DNA from: Sphingobacterium sp.
GTDB lineage: Bacteria; Bacteroidota; Bacteroidia; Sphingobacteriales; Sphingobacteriaceae
Reading direction: 5' to 3'
Assembly: GCA_029239355.1 (NCBI GenBank)
Contig: JAQZAZ010000020.1
Span: forward strand, 1-53,719
DNA length: 53,719 bases
Shown here: positions 26,570 through 35,884 of the stretch, piece by piece
Layout of the letters: the number at the start of each line of letters is the position of its first letter
Numbering within the stretch: the stretch's first letter is position 1
The notes under the pieces: model-generated
Seen by the model: only the letters and a program-made list of their open reading frames with translations
The model's database searches: none
Told to the model about the DNA's origin: nothing
Made by a program: the position numbers and the translations under genes

Positions 26570-27088
26570 ATGTTGGATTCATTGATCACTTCCAAGACCC
26601 GGCTCAAACTGCTAATTAAGTTTTTTGTCTCAGCGAGCAATCAGGGACATCTGCGTGGTCTTGCAGATGAGTTTCAGGAGTCGACCAATGCCATTCGAAA
26701 AGAGCTTAATCAGCTTTCGGAAGCGGGGTATTTGGAAAAGAATACATCCAAAAATAAAATACTGTACCGAGCGAATACTTCACATTCCTTATTTAAACCA
26801 ATTCAAAAATTAATTCATACCTATTTAGGGATTGATGAAATTGTGGAGTATATTCTACAGAAATCCGGAGATATTCAAGAAGTTGGACTATTAGGGGATT
26901 ATGCTGCCGGTATAGATTCCGGAAAAATAGATGTGTTAATTTTAGGTGAAAATATAAATCAGGCATATTTATTGCAGTTAGCGGACAAGGTTGGAAAAAA
27001 ACTAGATAAGAAGGTAAATCTTTCCTTTGAAAAACCCGCGGAAGAACAGCGTTACATTAGTTTATATACAAATAATTCCAATATATAA
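26570..27088 (+). CDS. Winged-helix regulator with nucleotidyltransferase-like domain
   Basis: The 172-residue protein begins with an ArsR-like winged helix (TSKTRLKLLIKFFVSASNQG, then NAIRKELNQLSEAGYLEK). It ends with a fold like minimal nucleotidyltransferases (VGLLGDYAAGIDSGKIDVLI), where the usual GS..RGD/DxD is degraded to GDYAAGIDSGKIDV. It is likely a DNA-binding regulator rather than an enzyme. As the first gene of locus B directly behind its promoter, it may control this transcript. It ends 13 bp before the epimerase gene. Confidence 0.72.
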   Translation: MLDSLITSKTRLKLLIKFFVSASNQGHLRGLADEFQESTNAIRKELNQLSEAGYLEKNTSKNKILYRANTSHSLFKPIQKLIHTYLGIDEIVEYILQKSGDIQEVGLLGDYAAGIDSGKIDVLILGENINQAYLLQLADKVGKKLDKKVNLSFEKPAEEQRYISLYTNNSNI

Positions 27089-27101
27089 TACTTTTAATAA
27101 A

Positions 27102-28070
27102 ATGAGTAAAATATTAATCACTGGAGGAGCAGGATTTATAGGCTCTAATCTTACAGAATATTTTTTAGGTAAGGGATACCAGGTTGTTGTCTTAGATAAT
27201 TTTGCTACAGGTCATCGTCATAATATTGATCAACATAGTAGCAATCCAAATTTCACGTTGATTGAAGGTGATATTCGTAATAATGAAGATTGTCAGAAAG
27301 CTGTTGAAGGAGTTGACTATGTTTTACATCAGGCTGCATTGGGATCAGTTCCACGTTCTATTAAGGATCCGCAGACCACTAATGAAGTTAATGTAACTGG
27401 TTTTTTAAATATGTTGGTGGCAGCACGTGATGCAGGTGTGAAACGCTTTATTTATGCAGCTTCATCTTCAACCTATGGTGATTCTGAAAATCTTCCAAAA
27501 GTCGAAGATATCATTGGTAAACCCTTATCGCCTTATGCGATCACCAAATATGTCAATGAATTATATGCAGATATCTTTTCTAAAACTTATGGTTTACAGA
27601 CTATCGGGCTTCGTTACTTCAATGTTTTTGGTCGTCGTCAAGATCCGAATGGAGCATATGCTGCAGTAATACCTTTGTTTGTAAAGAAATTTATGAACCA
27701 TGAAAGTCCTGTGATTAATGGCACGGGAGATTATTCCCGTGATTTTACCTACATCGATAATGTAATTCAAATGAATGAACGTGCGATGACGACCGATAAT
27801 GTAGCTGCTATTAATACAGTTTACAATACTGCTGTCGGTGATCGCACTACTTTAAATCAATTGGTCGGTTATCTGAAGGAATTTTTGACAGAATATGACG
27901 AAGCGATTGCTCAAGTAGAAATTGTTCACGGTCCTAATAGGCAGGGGGATATTCCACATTCATTGGCTTCAATTGAAAAGGCTCGTCAGTTGTTGGGATA
28001 CGAACCCACACATGTCATTCGCGATGGATTGAAAGAGGCTGTAAAATGGTATTGGGATAATTTAAAATAG
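27102..28070 (+). CDS. UDP-HexNAc 4-epimerase (WbpP/TviC-like)
   Basis: The 322-residue extended SDR has ITGGAGFIGSNL for NAD binding and the catalytic AASSSTYGDSE and YAITKYVNE (YxxxK). FNVFGRRQDPNGAYAAVIP is typical of the WbpP/Gne group that interconverts UDP-GlcNAc and UDP-GalNAc. The ATG at 27102 gives the normal family length; the longer frame begins in the regulator gene. With the dehydrogenase that follows it should provide a UDP-HexNAc uronic acid. Confidence 0.86.
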   Translation: MSKILITGGAGFIGSNLTEYFLGKGYQVVVLDNFATGHRHNIDQHSSNPNFTLIEGDIRNNEDCQKAVEGVDYVLHQAALGSVPRSIKDPQTTNEVNVTGFLNMLVAARDAGVKRFIYAASSSTYGDSENLPKVEDIIGKPLSPYAITKYVNELYADIFSKTYGLQTIGLRYFNVFGRRQDPNGAYAAVIPLFVKKFMNHESPVINGTGDYSRDFTYIDNVIQMNERAMTTDNVAAINTVYNTAVGDRTTLNQLVGYLKEFLTEYDEAIAQVEIVHGPNRQGDIPHSLASIEKARQLLGYEPTHVIRDGLKEAVKWYWDNLK

Positions 28071-28094
28071 ATTAATCAGTTTAAAGAATATAAA

Positions 28095-29378
28095 ATGAGA
28101 AAAATAGCAGTAATCGGGTTGGGTTATGTAGGCCTACCACTAGCGAGATTATTTGCAACTAAGTTTCCAGTTGTCGGTTTTGATATTAACCAAAAGCGTA
28201 TTGGTGAGCTTCGTTCTGGTAAAGATTTAACGTTAGAAGTGGAAGATGATATATTGCAGGCTGTATTGGCTGAAGAGAATCCTTTTAACATGAATACAAA
28301 TGGATTGTATTGTTCTAATCAATTATCAGATATCGAAACTGCAAATTTTTATGTGGTTACTGTTCCGACTCCGGTAGACAAAAATAACCGTCCGGATTTG
28401 ACTCCGTTATACAAAGCTTCAGAAACTGTAGGGAAAGTGCTTAAAAAAGGAGATATTGTTGTTTACGAATCTACTGTATATCCTGGCGTAACAGAAGAAG
28501 AGTGCATTCCGGTTCTGGAAAAAATTTCAGGATTAAAATTTAATGAAGATTTCTTTGCAGGTTATTCGCCAGAGCGCATTAATCCTGGTGATAAACAACA
28601 TACAGTTGAGAAGATTTTAAAAGTAACATCGGGTTCCACTCCTGAGATTGGTGCAGAAGTAGATGCCGTTTACAAAGAGGTAATTACTGCAGGTACACAT
28701 TTAGCACCATGTATCAAAGTTGCTGAAGCTGCTAAAGTAATTGAGAACTCGCAACGCGATATTAATATTGCTTTTGTCAATGAGTTGGCGAAGATCTTTA
28801 ATATTTTAAATATTGATACGCATGCTGTATTGGAAGCTGCTGGTACGAAATGGAACTTCTTACCGTTTAAGCCAGGGTTAGTAGGAGGGCATTGTATCGG
28901 TGTAGATCCTTATTATCTGGCACAAAAAGCCCAAGAGCATGGTTATCATCCAGAGATTATCTTAGCAGGACGTCGTTTGAATGATTCTATGGGTGAATAT
29001 GTTGCTTCTCAGGTTGTTAAGACCATGATCAAAAAGGGGATCAATGTAAATGGTGCTGAAGCTCTAATGTTAGGAGTAACTTTCAAGGAAAACTGTCCAG
29101 ATGTACGTAATACAAAGATTGTTGATGTAATTGCTGCATTGGAAGATTATGGTGTTAAAGTCACAACTTTTGATCCCTGGGCAAATCCTGCCGAGGTAAA
29201 GCATGAGTATGGTATAGATAGTGTTGTCGAATTACCAAATAAGAAGTTTGACGCTATTGTATTAGGAGTTGCCCATAAGGAGTTTTTAAGTGTAAATTTG
29301 GATACCCTAAAAAAGGAAATTTCAATTGTGTATGATGTAAAAGGTATTATGATAGGAAAAGCAGATAATAGACTGTAG
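28095..29378 (+). CDS. UDP-HexNAc 6-dehydrogenase (WbpO/TviB-like)
   Basis: The 427-residue protein has [15 protein letters not shown] for NAD binding, [15 protein letters not shown], and the catalytic-cysteine motif [13 protein letters not shown]. These place it in the UDP-glucose/UDP-HexNAc dehydrogenase family, and the [10 protein letters not shown] segment suits the WbpO/TviB branch. It oxidises C6 to give a uronic acid such as GalNAcA. The pairing with a 4-epimerase just upstream supports this, but the exact substrate is inferred. Confidence 0.86.
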   Translation: MRKIAVIGLGYVGLPLARLFATKFPVVGFDINQKRIGELRSGKDLTLEVEDDILQAVLAEENPFNMNTNGLYCSNQLSDIETANFYVVTVPTPVDKNNRPDLTPLYKASETVGKVLKKGDIVVYESTVYPGVTEEECIPVLEKISGLKFNEDFFAGYSPERINPGDKQHTVEKILKVTSGSTPEIGAEVDAVYKEVITAGTHLAPCIKVAEAAKVIENSQRDINIAFVNELAKIFNILNIDTHAVLEAAGTKWNFLPFKPGLVGGHCIGVDPYYLAQKAQEHGYHPEIILAGRRLNDSMGEYVASQVVKTMIKKGINVNGAEALMLGVTFKENCPDVRNTKIVDVIAALEDYGVKVTTFDPWANPAEVKHEYGIDSVVELPNKKFDAIVLGVAHKEFLSVNLDTLKKEISIVYDVKGIMIGKADNRL

Positions 29379-29431
29379 AATGGTAATTCGTAATTACAAT
29401 AAGACCATCCTAAATAGAATCTAATTTATAT

Positions 29432-30952
29432 ATGTCAGAATCTAAGCGAATAGTAAGAAATACTTTATTTTTGTATATAAGAATGCTTCTTATAACCGGA
29501 ATAACATTGTATACATCTAGAATAGTTTTAAAAGAGTTAGGGGTCTCAGATTACGGGATATATAATTTAGTAGGTGGTTTTGTTGCTATGTTGGGTTTTT
29601 TTAATTCTGCGATGTCATCAGCAACTCAACGCTATCTTTCCTTTGATATTGGGAAAGGTGATATGAAACAACTAAGAAAAACATTTAGTACTACTCTGAC
29701 AATTCATATACTAATCGCAATAATAGGGGTTGTATTGGCTGAAACTTTAGGATTGTGGTATATCAATACCAAAATGGTGTTTCCATTTGAAAGATTATAT
29801 GCTGTAAATGTTGTTTATCAATTTTCAGTTTTGACGTTTTTACTGAATATCATTCAAGTTCCTTACAATGCATTGATTATTGCGAGAGAACGTATGAACA
29901 TGTATGCATATGTAAGTATTTTGGAGGCAATATTAAGATTATCAATTGTGTTTTTTTTAGTTTATTTTGGAACGGATAAGTTAATTGTCTATTCAATTTT
30001 GACCTTTAGTTTAGCTTTCATAATCCGAATGATTTACCAAATATATTGTCGAAAAGAGTTTGCCGAGAGTAAGTATAAATTTCAGTATGACAAGGAATAT
30101 TTTAAAGAGTTAATTAGCTTCTCCGGTTGGAATCTTTTTGGAAATATTGCTTTTCTAGCGAAAGGGCAAGGAGTTAATGTTATTTTAAATCTTTTTTATG
30201 GAACAGTTGTAAATGCAGCTTATGGTATTACGAATCAAGTTTTTTCGGCTGTTAATATGTTTGTTTCTAATTTTCAACTAGCATTAAACCCCCAAATTGT
30301 TAAAAATTATTCACAAGGAAATTTAAAACAATCGCATTATTTGATTGTACAAGGTTCTAAATTTTCTTTTTTCCTAATGCTTATTATTATACCACCTATT
30401 CTGTTAAATACCGATTATATTTTACATTTATGGTTAGCAAATCCACCGGAGTATACTATGTTTTTTGTTCAATTATGCTTGATAAACGTATTAATAGATT
30501 GTTTGTCTGGTTCATTGATGATCGGAGCTGAGGCAAGTGGTAAAATTAAATGGTATCAAATTATAGTAGGAACATTAGTTTTTATGAACCTTCCAATCAG
30601 TTATCTGACTCTTAAGTTAGGAGGAGCAGCCTATAATGTCTTTGTTATAAGTATAGCGATTTCTCTGATTTCTCTACAATTTCGTTTGTATTTTTTAAAA
30701 AAAGTAATAAGCTTTAATATAAAAGAATATTATCGGAAAGTATTGTTTAGAGCGGTAATATTAGGCTGTCTAACAATGGCAATTGTATATAGTTTTAAAA
30801 CTTATTTTACATATGAAATGGACTTCATAATCTTTATTGTTGAATCCGTTATTGTGATTAGTCTTTTAGCAACTCTTATAATTATATTGGGAATGACCAA
30901 AAGTGAAAGAGTCCTTCTAGTAAAGTTGGTTAGAAATAAATTAAAACTTTGA
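29432..30952 (+). CDS. Wzx-type polysaccharide flippase (locus B)
   Basis: The 506-residue protein has about 12-14 helices and the PST-family start NTLFLYIRMLLITGITLYTS, followed by SRIVLKELGVSDYGIYNLVGG. It would flip the locus B repeat unit. It is clearly different from the flippase at 17.0 kb, which points to two separate repeat units. From here to about 40 kb the DNA looks more AT-rich than locus A's pathway genes. Confidence 0.87.
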   Translation: MSESKRIVRNTLFLYIRMLLITGITLYTSRIVLKELGVSDYGIYNLVGGFVAMLGFFNSAMSSATQRYLSFDIGKGDMKQLRKTFSTTLTIHILIAIIGVVLAETLGLWYINTKMVFPFERLYAVNVVYQFSVLTFLLNIIQVPYNALIIARERMNMYAYVSILEAILRLSIVFFLVYFGTDKLIVYSILTFSLAFIIRMIYQIYCRKEFAESKYKFQYDKEYFKELISFSGWNLFGNIAFLAKGQGVNVILNLFYGTVVNAAYGITNQVFSAVNMFVSNFQLALNPQIVKNYSQGNLKQSHYLIVQGSKFSFFLMLIIIPPILLNTDYILHLWLANPPEYTMFFVQLCLINVLIDCLSGSLMIGAEASGKIKWYQIIVGTLVFMNLPISYLTLKLGGAAYNVFVISIAISLISLQFRLYFLKKVISFNIKEYYRKVLFRAVILGCLTMAIVYSFKTYFTYEMDFIIFIVESVIVISLLATLIIILGMTKSERVLLVKLVRNKLKL

Positions 30953-31004
30953 ATGTAAGATTCAGAACAAAAGTGTTATTGGACAATAATAATAAATTCA
31001 TGAT

Positions 31005-32009
31005 ATGAAAAAATTAATAAGATACTTTATTGGCGATGAAAATATAAGGAAAATAAAGTTGAATCGGCGTATGATGGTCAATTATATGTCTGATTATAAG
31101 TTATATAAAAGATATTCTACGTTATATAACAAATCTTCATTAGAAAATAAAGAAGCCGATTTAATTTTGAACTATCATTCAATAGAAAAGGGGCTTCTCC
31201 ATGAAAAGATAAAACCACGCTTTGCGAGACATCGTGTGGAAATGCTTATTAAATTACTATCAGACAATTCTATTAGAGGATCTATCTCTCGATCTCAAAT
31301 AAGAGTAGCGTTTTGTGTTATGTGTGAGTATTATGAATTGCATTTAAAATTGAGTGTGGATATTGAAGACTTTTTCCCTAAAGTAGAATATGATCAGTTT
31401 CGCACCTTACTTAAAGATGATTACAAAGAGACTTTTGAGGGGGCTCTATCATTTAATAAAGATGAGTTTTATAAACATATCGAATCGAATTTTTATAACT
31501 TCTCTAATAGCAGAAAAAGTATTCGTCATTTTACAGGGGAAAAGATTGATGTGGATCGTATTCAAAATGCAATAGCTCTTGCTAGTAACGCTCCTTCTGT
31601 CTGTAACAGGCAGGCGTCGAAGGTTTACTTGATACAAAATAAGGATGATATTGATAAAGTTTTGGAAGTGCAAGGAGGACTAAATGGATATACAGATAAA
31701 ATTCGCCAATTATTGATTTTAACTAACGATCGCAGATATTATTATACGATAGGGGAAAGGAATCAGTTTTATATCGACGGAGGTGTTTTTCTAATGAATA
31801 TGTTGTATTCTTTACATTATTATAAAATTGCCAATTGTCCTGCAAATTGGGGTAAGATGATAAATGAGGAAGCTTCAGTATATAAATTGCTTGATATTTC
31901 TGAATCAGAAAAGATCATATGTGTTATTGCGATTGGTGAATCCGAATCTAAATTTAGAGTGACATTGTCCAAGAGAAGGCCTGTTGAAGAAATTTTTATT
32001 ATAAAGTAA
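31005..32009 (+). CDS. Nitroreductase-like flavoprotein of polysaccharide loci
   Basis: The 334-residue protein has about 165 N-terminal residues that I do not recognise. A nitroreductase-like domain follows: SRKSIRHFTGEKID, ALASNAPSVCNRQASKVYLI, GGVFLMNMLYSLHYY, and PVEEIFII at the end. The Arg and Ser/Asn positions of the FMN site look present. Proteins of this type recur beside pyruvyl transferases in capsule loci; their reaction is not established to my knowledge. It ends 3 bp before the pyruvyl transferase gene. Confidence 0.75.
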   Translation: MKKLIRYFIGDENIRKIKLNRRMMVNYMSDYKLYKRYSTLYNKSSLENKEADLILNYHSIEKGLLHEKIKPRFARHRVEMLIKLLSDNSIRGSISRSQIRVAFCVMCEYYELHLKLSVDIEDFFPKVEYDQFRTLLKDDYKETFEGALSFNKDEFYKHIESNFYNFSNSRKSIRHFTGEKIDVDRIQNAIALASNAPSVCNRQASKVYLIQNKDDIDKVLEVQGGLNGYTDKIRQLLILTNDRRYYYTIGERNQFYIDGGVFLMNMLYSLHYYKIANCPANWGKMINEEASVYKLLDISESEKIICVIAIGESESKFRVTLSKRRPVEEIFIIK

Positions 32010-32012
32010 GAG

Positions 32013-33149
32013 ATGAAAAAAGTAGCTATTCTAACTCAGCCGCTAGGTAAAAACTATGGCGGTATTATTCAGAATTTCGCCCTTCAAAAAGTGTTAAAAA
32101 ATGAGGGGTATTTGCCCGTCACGGTCAGACGGGACAACTATGAGAAATTTTCTTTAAGATTGTTTCTTTCATCAGTTAAGAATAAAACATATAATCAATT
32201 ACTTGGCAAAAAACGAAAAGAGTTTAAAAGAAGAGAACTTGATCTTATTTATTCTAAAATGGAGGATTTTATACAGAAAAATATAAATATAACGGAGAGA
32301 ATTTTCAATACAGATGGATTAAGTAATCACTTTCACTCGCAAAATTATTCAGCAGTGATTGTGGGGAGTGATCAAACGTGGAGACCGAAATATTCACCTA
32401 ATATACTGAACTATTATTTGGACTTTATCAAGTCCAATAATCTGATAACGAAGATTTCATATGCCTCGTCATTTGGTACCGATGAATGGGAATATAACGA
32501 TCGAGAGAAAAATGAATGTACAGAATTGATCAAGCTTTTTGATGCTGTATCTGTTAGAGAAGATAGTGGTATGGATTTATGCTTGAAACATTTTGGAATG
32601 AAAGCACAATTGGTATTAGATCCTACCCTTTTGCTTGAAAGAAGCGAATATTTAGATGTCTTTAAAAGTTTAATAGAGAAAAGGGCGGGATTATTCACTT
32701 ACGTCCTTGATAAATCTAGTATCAAAAATGATTTTATTGAACAAGTATCTCAAAAGTTAGGACTTTCTATTTTCTCTAACCAACCAAAAAAGAGCATAAA
32801 TGATGTTTCTAACTTTCATTCTTTGGATGATTATATATTTCCGTCCGTTGAAGATTGGCTTAGTTCTTTTCACAATGCAGAGTTTGTAATCACGGATTCA
32901 TTTCATGGAACAGTTTTCTCTATTATTTTCAATAAGCCATTTATATCAATTGTAAATTCTGAAAGAGGGGCATCTCGCTTTCTTTCTTTGCTTAAACTCT
33001 TTTCTTTGGAGGATCGCTTAGTATCGAGTATAGATTTATTTGACTTTGAAAAACTAAACGATCCTATAGACTATGAAGTCATTAATAAAAAGTTAGAAGA
33101 CCTTAGAAATAATTCGAAACAATTTTTAAAATTGGCATTAACTAAATGA
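32013..33149 (+). CDS. Polysaccharide pyruvyl transferase family protein
   Basis: The 378-residue protein opens with AILTQPLGKNYGGIIQNFAL and has VGSDQTWRPKYSPNILNYYL, ISYASSFGTDEW, VSVREDSG, and VITDSFHGTVFSIIFNKPFI near the end. These are the marks of the CsaB/WcaK/PssM family, which adds pyruvate ketals to sugars. It overlaps the next gene by ATGA. It may give the locus B polymer an acidic group; the target sugar is unknown. Confidence 0.85.
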   Translation: MKKVAILTQPLGKNYGGIIQNFALQKVLKNEGYLPVTVRRDNYEKFSLRLFLSSVKNKTYNQLLGKKRKEFKRRELDLIYSKMEDFIQKNINITERIFNTDGLSNHFHSQNYSAVIVGSDQTWRPKYSPNILNYYLDFIKSNNLITKISYASSFGTDEWEYNDREKNECTELIKLFDAVSVREDSGMDLCLKHFGMKAQLVLDPTLLLERSEYLDVFKSLIEKRAGLFTYVLDKSSIKNDFIEQVSQKLGLSIFSNQPKKSINDVSNFHSLDDYIFPSVEDWLSSFHNAEFVITDSFHGTVFSIIFNKPFISIVNSERGASRFLSLLKLFSLEDRLVSSIDLFDFEKLNDPIDYEVINKKLEDLRNNSKQFLKLALTK

Positions 33150-34054
33150 AAATATCTTTAATCCTTCCTGTCTATAATGGAGAGAGATTTTTGGAGCGCG
33201 CGATCGAAAGTGTATTAAATCAAAGTTATACAAATTTTGAGTTGATTGTGGTAAATGATGGTAGTACTGATGCTTCGCTATCAATCTGTCAACAATTTGA
33301 ACAGATAGACAATAGAATTAAGGTAATTGATAAGGCCAATGGTGGCGTTAGTTCAGCGAGAAATGTAGGTGTTTCTCATGCATCTGGAATGTTCTCTATT
33401 CATCTTGATGCCGATGATTGGATTGAATCACACATGTTAGAGACTATGATCGAAAAAATAGGAGAGAATGATGTTTTGATTACGGATTTTTATTATGACG
33501 ATTCTTATGGAAAAGCCAGACATTCCATCCAAAGACCATCTTCTTTGCAGACTGGTGGGTTGATAGAGGACATTATGTTAAGAAAATTGCACGGATCAAT
33601 GTGCAATAAGTTAATTCGACATTCTATATATAATACTTATAAAATAAGGTTTCCGGAACAACTTGGGTACTGTGAGGATCAAATTACATTAATTAGAATA
33701 TTAAATAATACAAATAAAATAGTTTATCATAATGAAGCATTTTATCATTACTGTTTGAATAGTGAATCTGCTACAGGAACGTTAAATTATAATTATTTCA
33801 AGAAAACAATTTTATATTTTGATTATATTGAAAAGAATCAGGACCTCAGTATTGAGAATAGATTACTCATCGAAAATAAATTACTTACAAAAGCTGATAT
33901 GATGTATAGCAAGATTTATAGCTCAAATGAGATTATCGCATGGGAGGCATCAATTAACAAATATCTCCTCCGTTCTTCTCTTACTTTTTTTACCAAGCTC
34001 AGACTTCTATTACATTTTTTTAATCTGGGAAGAATTGCTAAATATACCTATTAA
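33146..34054 (+). CDS. Family 2 glycosyltransferase
   Basis: The 302-residue GT-A protein starts ISLILPVYNGERFLERAIES, with VVNDGSTDAS and HLDADDWIES as the DXD region. GYCEDQITLIRIL fits the acceptor-side ED motif. It probably adds one sugar to the locus B repeat unit. It is translationally coupled at both ends (ATGA upstream, TAATG downstream). Confidence 0.88.
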   Translation: MKISLILPVYNGERFLERAIESVLNQSYTNFELIVVNDGSTDASLSICQQFEQIDNRIKVIDKANGGVSSARNVGVSHASGMFSIHLDADDWIESHMLETMIEKIGENDVLITDFYYDDSYGKARHSIQRPSSLQTGGLIEDIMLRKLHGSMCNKLIRHSIYNTYKIRFPEQLGYCEDQITLIRILNNTNKIVYHNEAFYHYCLNSESATGTLNYNYFKKTILYFDYIEKNQDLSIENRLLIENKLLTKADMMYSKIYSSNEIIAWEASINKYLLRSSLTFFTKLRLLLHFFNLGRIAKYTY

Positions 34055-34764
34055 TGATACCAAAGATTATTCATTATTGTTGGTTTGGTACAAAGAAGAT
34101 GTCCAAACTTGAAATTGACTGCATAGAGTCCTGGAAAATAAAATTGCCAGAATATCAGTTTATTATGTGGAATGAGAACAACTTCGATATTAGTGTGAAT
34201 AAATATGTGCAACAAGCTTTTGAGAATAAGAAGTTTGCTTTTGTTTCAGATTATTGCCGATTAAAAGCGCTTCACGATTTTGGTGGAATTTATTTGGATA
34301 CCGATGTATTGGTACTTAAATCATATGATGATTTATTAGCAGACAATAGTTTAGTTTTTGGTATGGAAGACTCAAATGTAATAAGTACAGCTTGTATTTT
34401 ATCTAAGCCGAATAATGAATTTATTCGGCAATTGTTAATTGATTATGATAAGCTATTATTTGTAACAAATAATGAACTAAATTTAACTCCAAATACAAAA
34501 CGCATTACAGAGAAGATTAAAAAAGATTTTCAATTGGCACTTAATAACAGATCTTTTTTTAAAAACAAGGAGATTACAATTCTTCCTCAGGAATTATTTT
34601 CTCCCAAAATTTTTGGAACAAATAAGAGTCTTAGTATAAAAGATAGCTACTGTATACATTTGTTTAACGCATCTTGGGTACCCGCCTCCGTAAAAATAAA
34701 AGAACGAATAGCAAGAAATATTCCTAAGTTTTTGTATTCATTTTATTCAAATTTTTTTAAATGA
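34054..34764 (+). CDS. GT32-like DXD glycosyltransferase
   Basis: The 236-residue protein has the family start IPKIIHYCWFGTKKMSKLE, WNENNFDI, and FVSDYCRLKALHDFGGIYLD followed by TDV, giving the DXD. This is the OCH1/GT32-like pattern of capsule glycosyltransferases, often galactosyl or mannosyl transferases, though the donor cannot be assigned. It overlaps the preceding gene by one base and ends 1 bp before the next. Confidence 0.85.
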   Translation: MIPKIIHYCWFGTKKMSKLEIDCIESWKIKLPEYQFIMWNENNFDISVNKYVQQAFENKKFAFVSDYCRLKALHDFGGIYLDTDVLVLKSYDDLLADNSLVFGMEDSNVISTACILSKPNNEFIRQLLIDYDKLLFVTNNELNLTPNTKRITEKIKKDFQLALNNRSFFKNKEITILPQELFSPKIFGTNKSLSIKDSYCIHLFNASWVPASVKIKERIARNIPKFLYSFYSNFFK

Positions 34765-34765
34765 T

Positions 34766-35884
34766 ATGGATTTTTTTCAAGAAAATAAAAGAAGTATAGC
34801 ATTTTATGTTGGAGATTATTGTCGTTCTGGCGGAACCGAGAGGTCTTGTATTTCTGTAGCAAATGGCTTGGCGGAGAGGGGACACGTTAAGGTATTTTTA
34901 ATTATGACTAATAATAAGAGTGAAAGACCCTTTTTTGATATTAATCATAAAGTCAATCTAATCTTTCTCAATATAAAGAATAGCAAAATTCAATACTTTT
35001 CGTTATTGAATAAGTTGAATTCTTCTTTGAAAAAGTATAATATTGATAAACTTGTTGCAGTGGAAGTAATGTCTCTTTTATTTATCCTCCCCTTATTTAT
35101 TTTTTCTGTTTTTTACAGACCAAGAGCTAAACTATGGGTGTGGGAGCATTTTAACTTTACTGTGAATTTAGGTAAAAAATCGAGAGATTTTCTTAGACGT
35201 AAGGTTATCAATTTCTCTGAGCTCATTGTGGTGTTGACACAGCGGGATGTTGGTTTATGGCGTGAAGGGTTGAAGTTTTCAGGAAATATTGTAGCGATAA
35301 ATAATCCATCACCATATCCTATTTCAGAAAAATCATATTCAAATGATTCAAAAATCATTATTGCTGTAGGTAGATTGACATTTCAAAAGGGATTTGATCG
35401 TTTATTATCTATTTGGGGAAGATTTTTAGAGAAATTTCCAGAACAAGGAGATTGGACTTTACAGATAATTGGGAGTGGTCCAGATAAAGAATTGCTTGAA
35501 GAAATTGTTTCTTCTAAATCGCTTCATAATAATGTTGAGTTTATTCCTAATACATCGAAAATTAGTGATTATTATGAAAAAGCATCTTTATTGGCAATGA
35601 CTTCTCGCTTTGAGGGGTTACCAATGACGTTAATAGAGGCCCAATCCTTTGGCCTTCCAATTATTTCTTACGATTGCTTGACGGGACCTTCGGATGTCAT
35701 CTCTTCAGGGTCGGGATATCTGGTAAAGGATGAAGATGAGAGCGATTTTGTGGATAAATTATATCATTTGACTGTTAATGAGAATTTAAGAGTTTTAATG
35801 AGTAAAAATGCTAAAAAGGAAGTCGCCAAGTATGGGATTGATTATATATCTTCTCAATGGAAGGAGCAATTGATTACTTTATGA
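34766..35884 (+). CDS. Family 4 glycosyltransferase
   Basis: The 372-residue GT-B protein has YRSGGTER-like DYCRSGGTERSCISVANGLA at the start. The C-terminal half has IIAVGRLTFQKGFDRLLSIW and SRFEGLPMTLIEAQSFGLPI, the EX7E donor-binding region. Retaining GT4 activity is expected. The stop overlaps the ATG of the next GT4 gene. Confidence 0.87.
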   Translation: MDFFQENKRSIAFYVGDYCRSGGTERSCISVANGLAERGHVKVFLIMTNNKSERPFFDINHKVNLIFLNIKNSKIQYFSLLNKLNSSLKKYNIDKLVAVEVMSLLFILPLFIFSVFYRPRAKLWVWEHFNFTVNLGKKSRDFLRRKVINFSELIVVLTQRDVGLWREGLKFSGNIVAINNPSPYPISEKSYSNDSKIIIAVGRLTFQKGFDRLLSIWGRFLEKFPEQGDWTLQIIGSGPDKELLEEIVSSKSLHNNVEFIPNTSKISDYYEKASLLAMTSRFEGLPMTLIEAQSFGLPIISYDCLTGPSDVISSGSGYLVKDEDESDFVDKLYHLTVNENLRVLMSKNAKKEVAKYGIDYISSQWKEQLITL

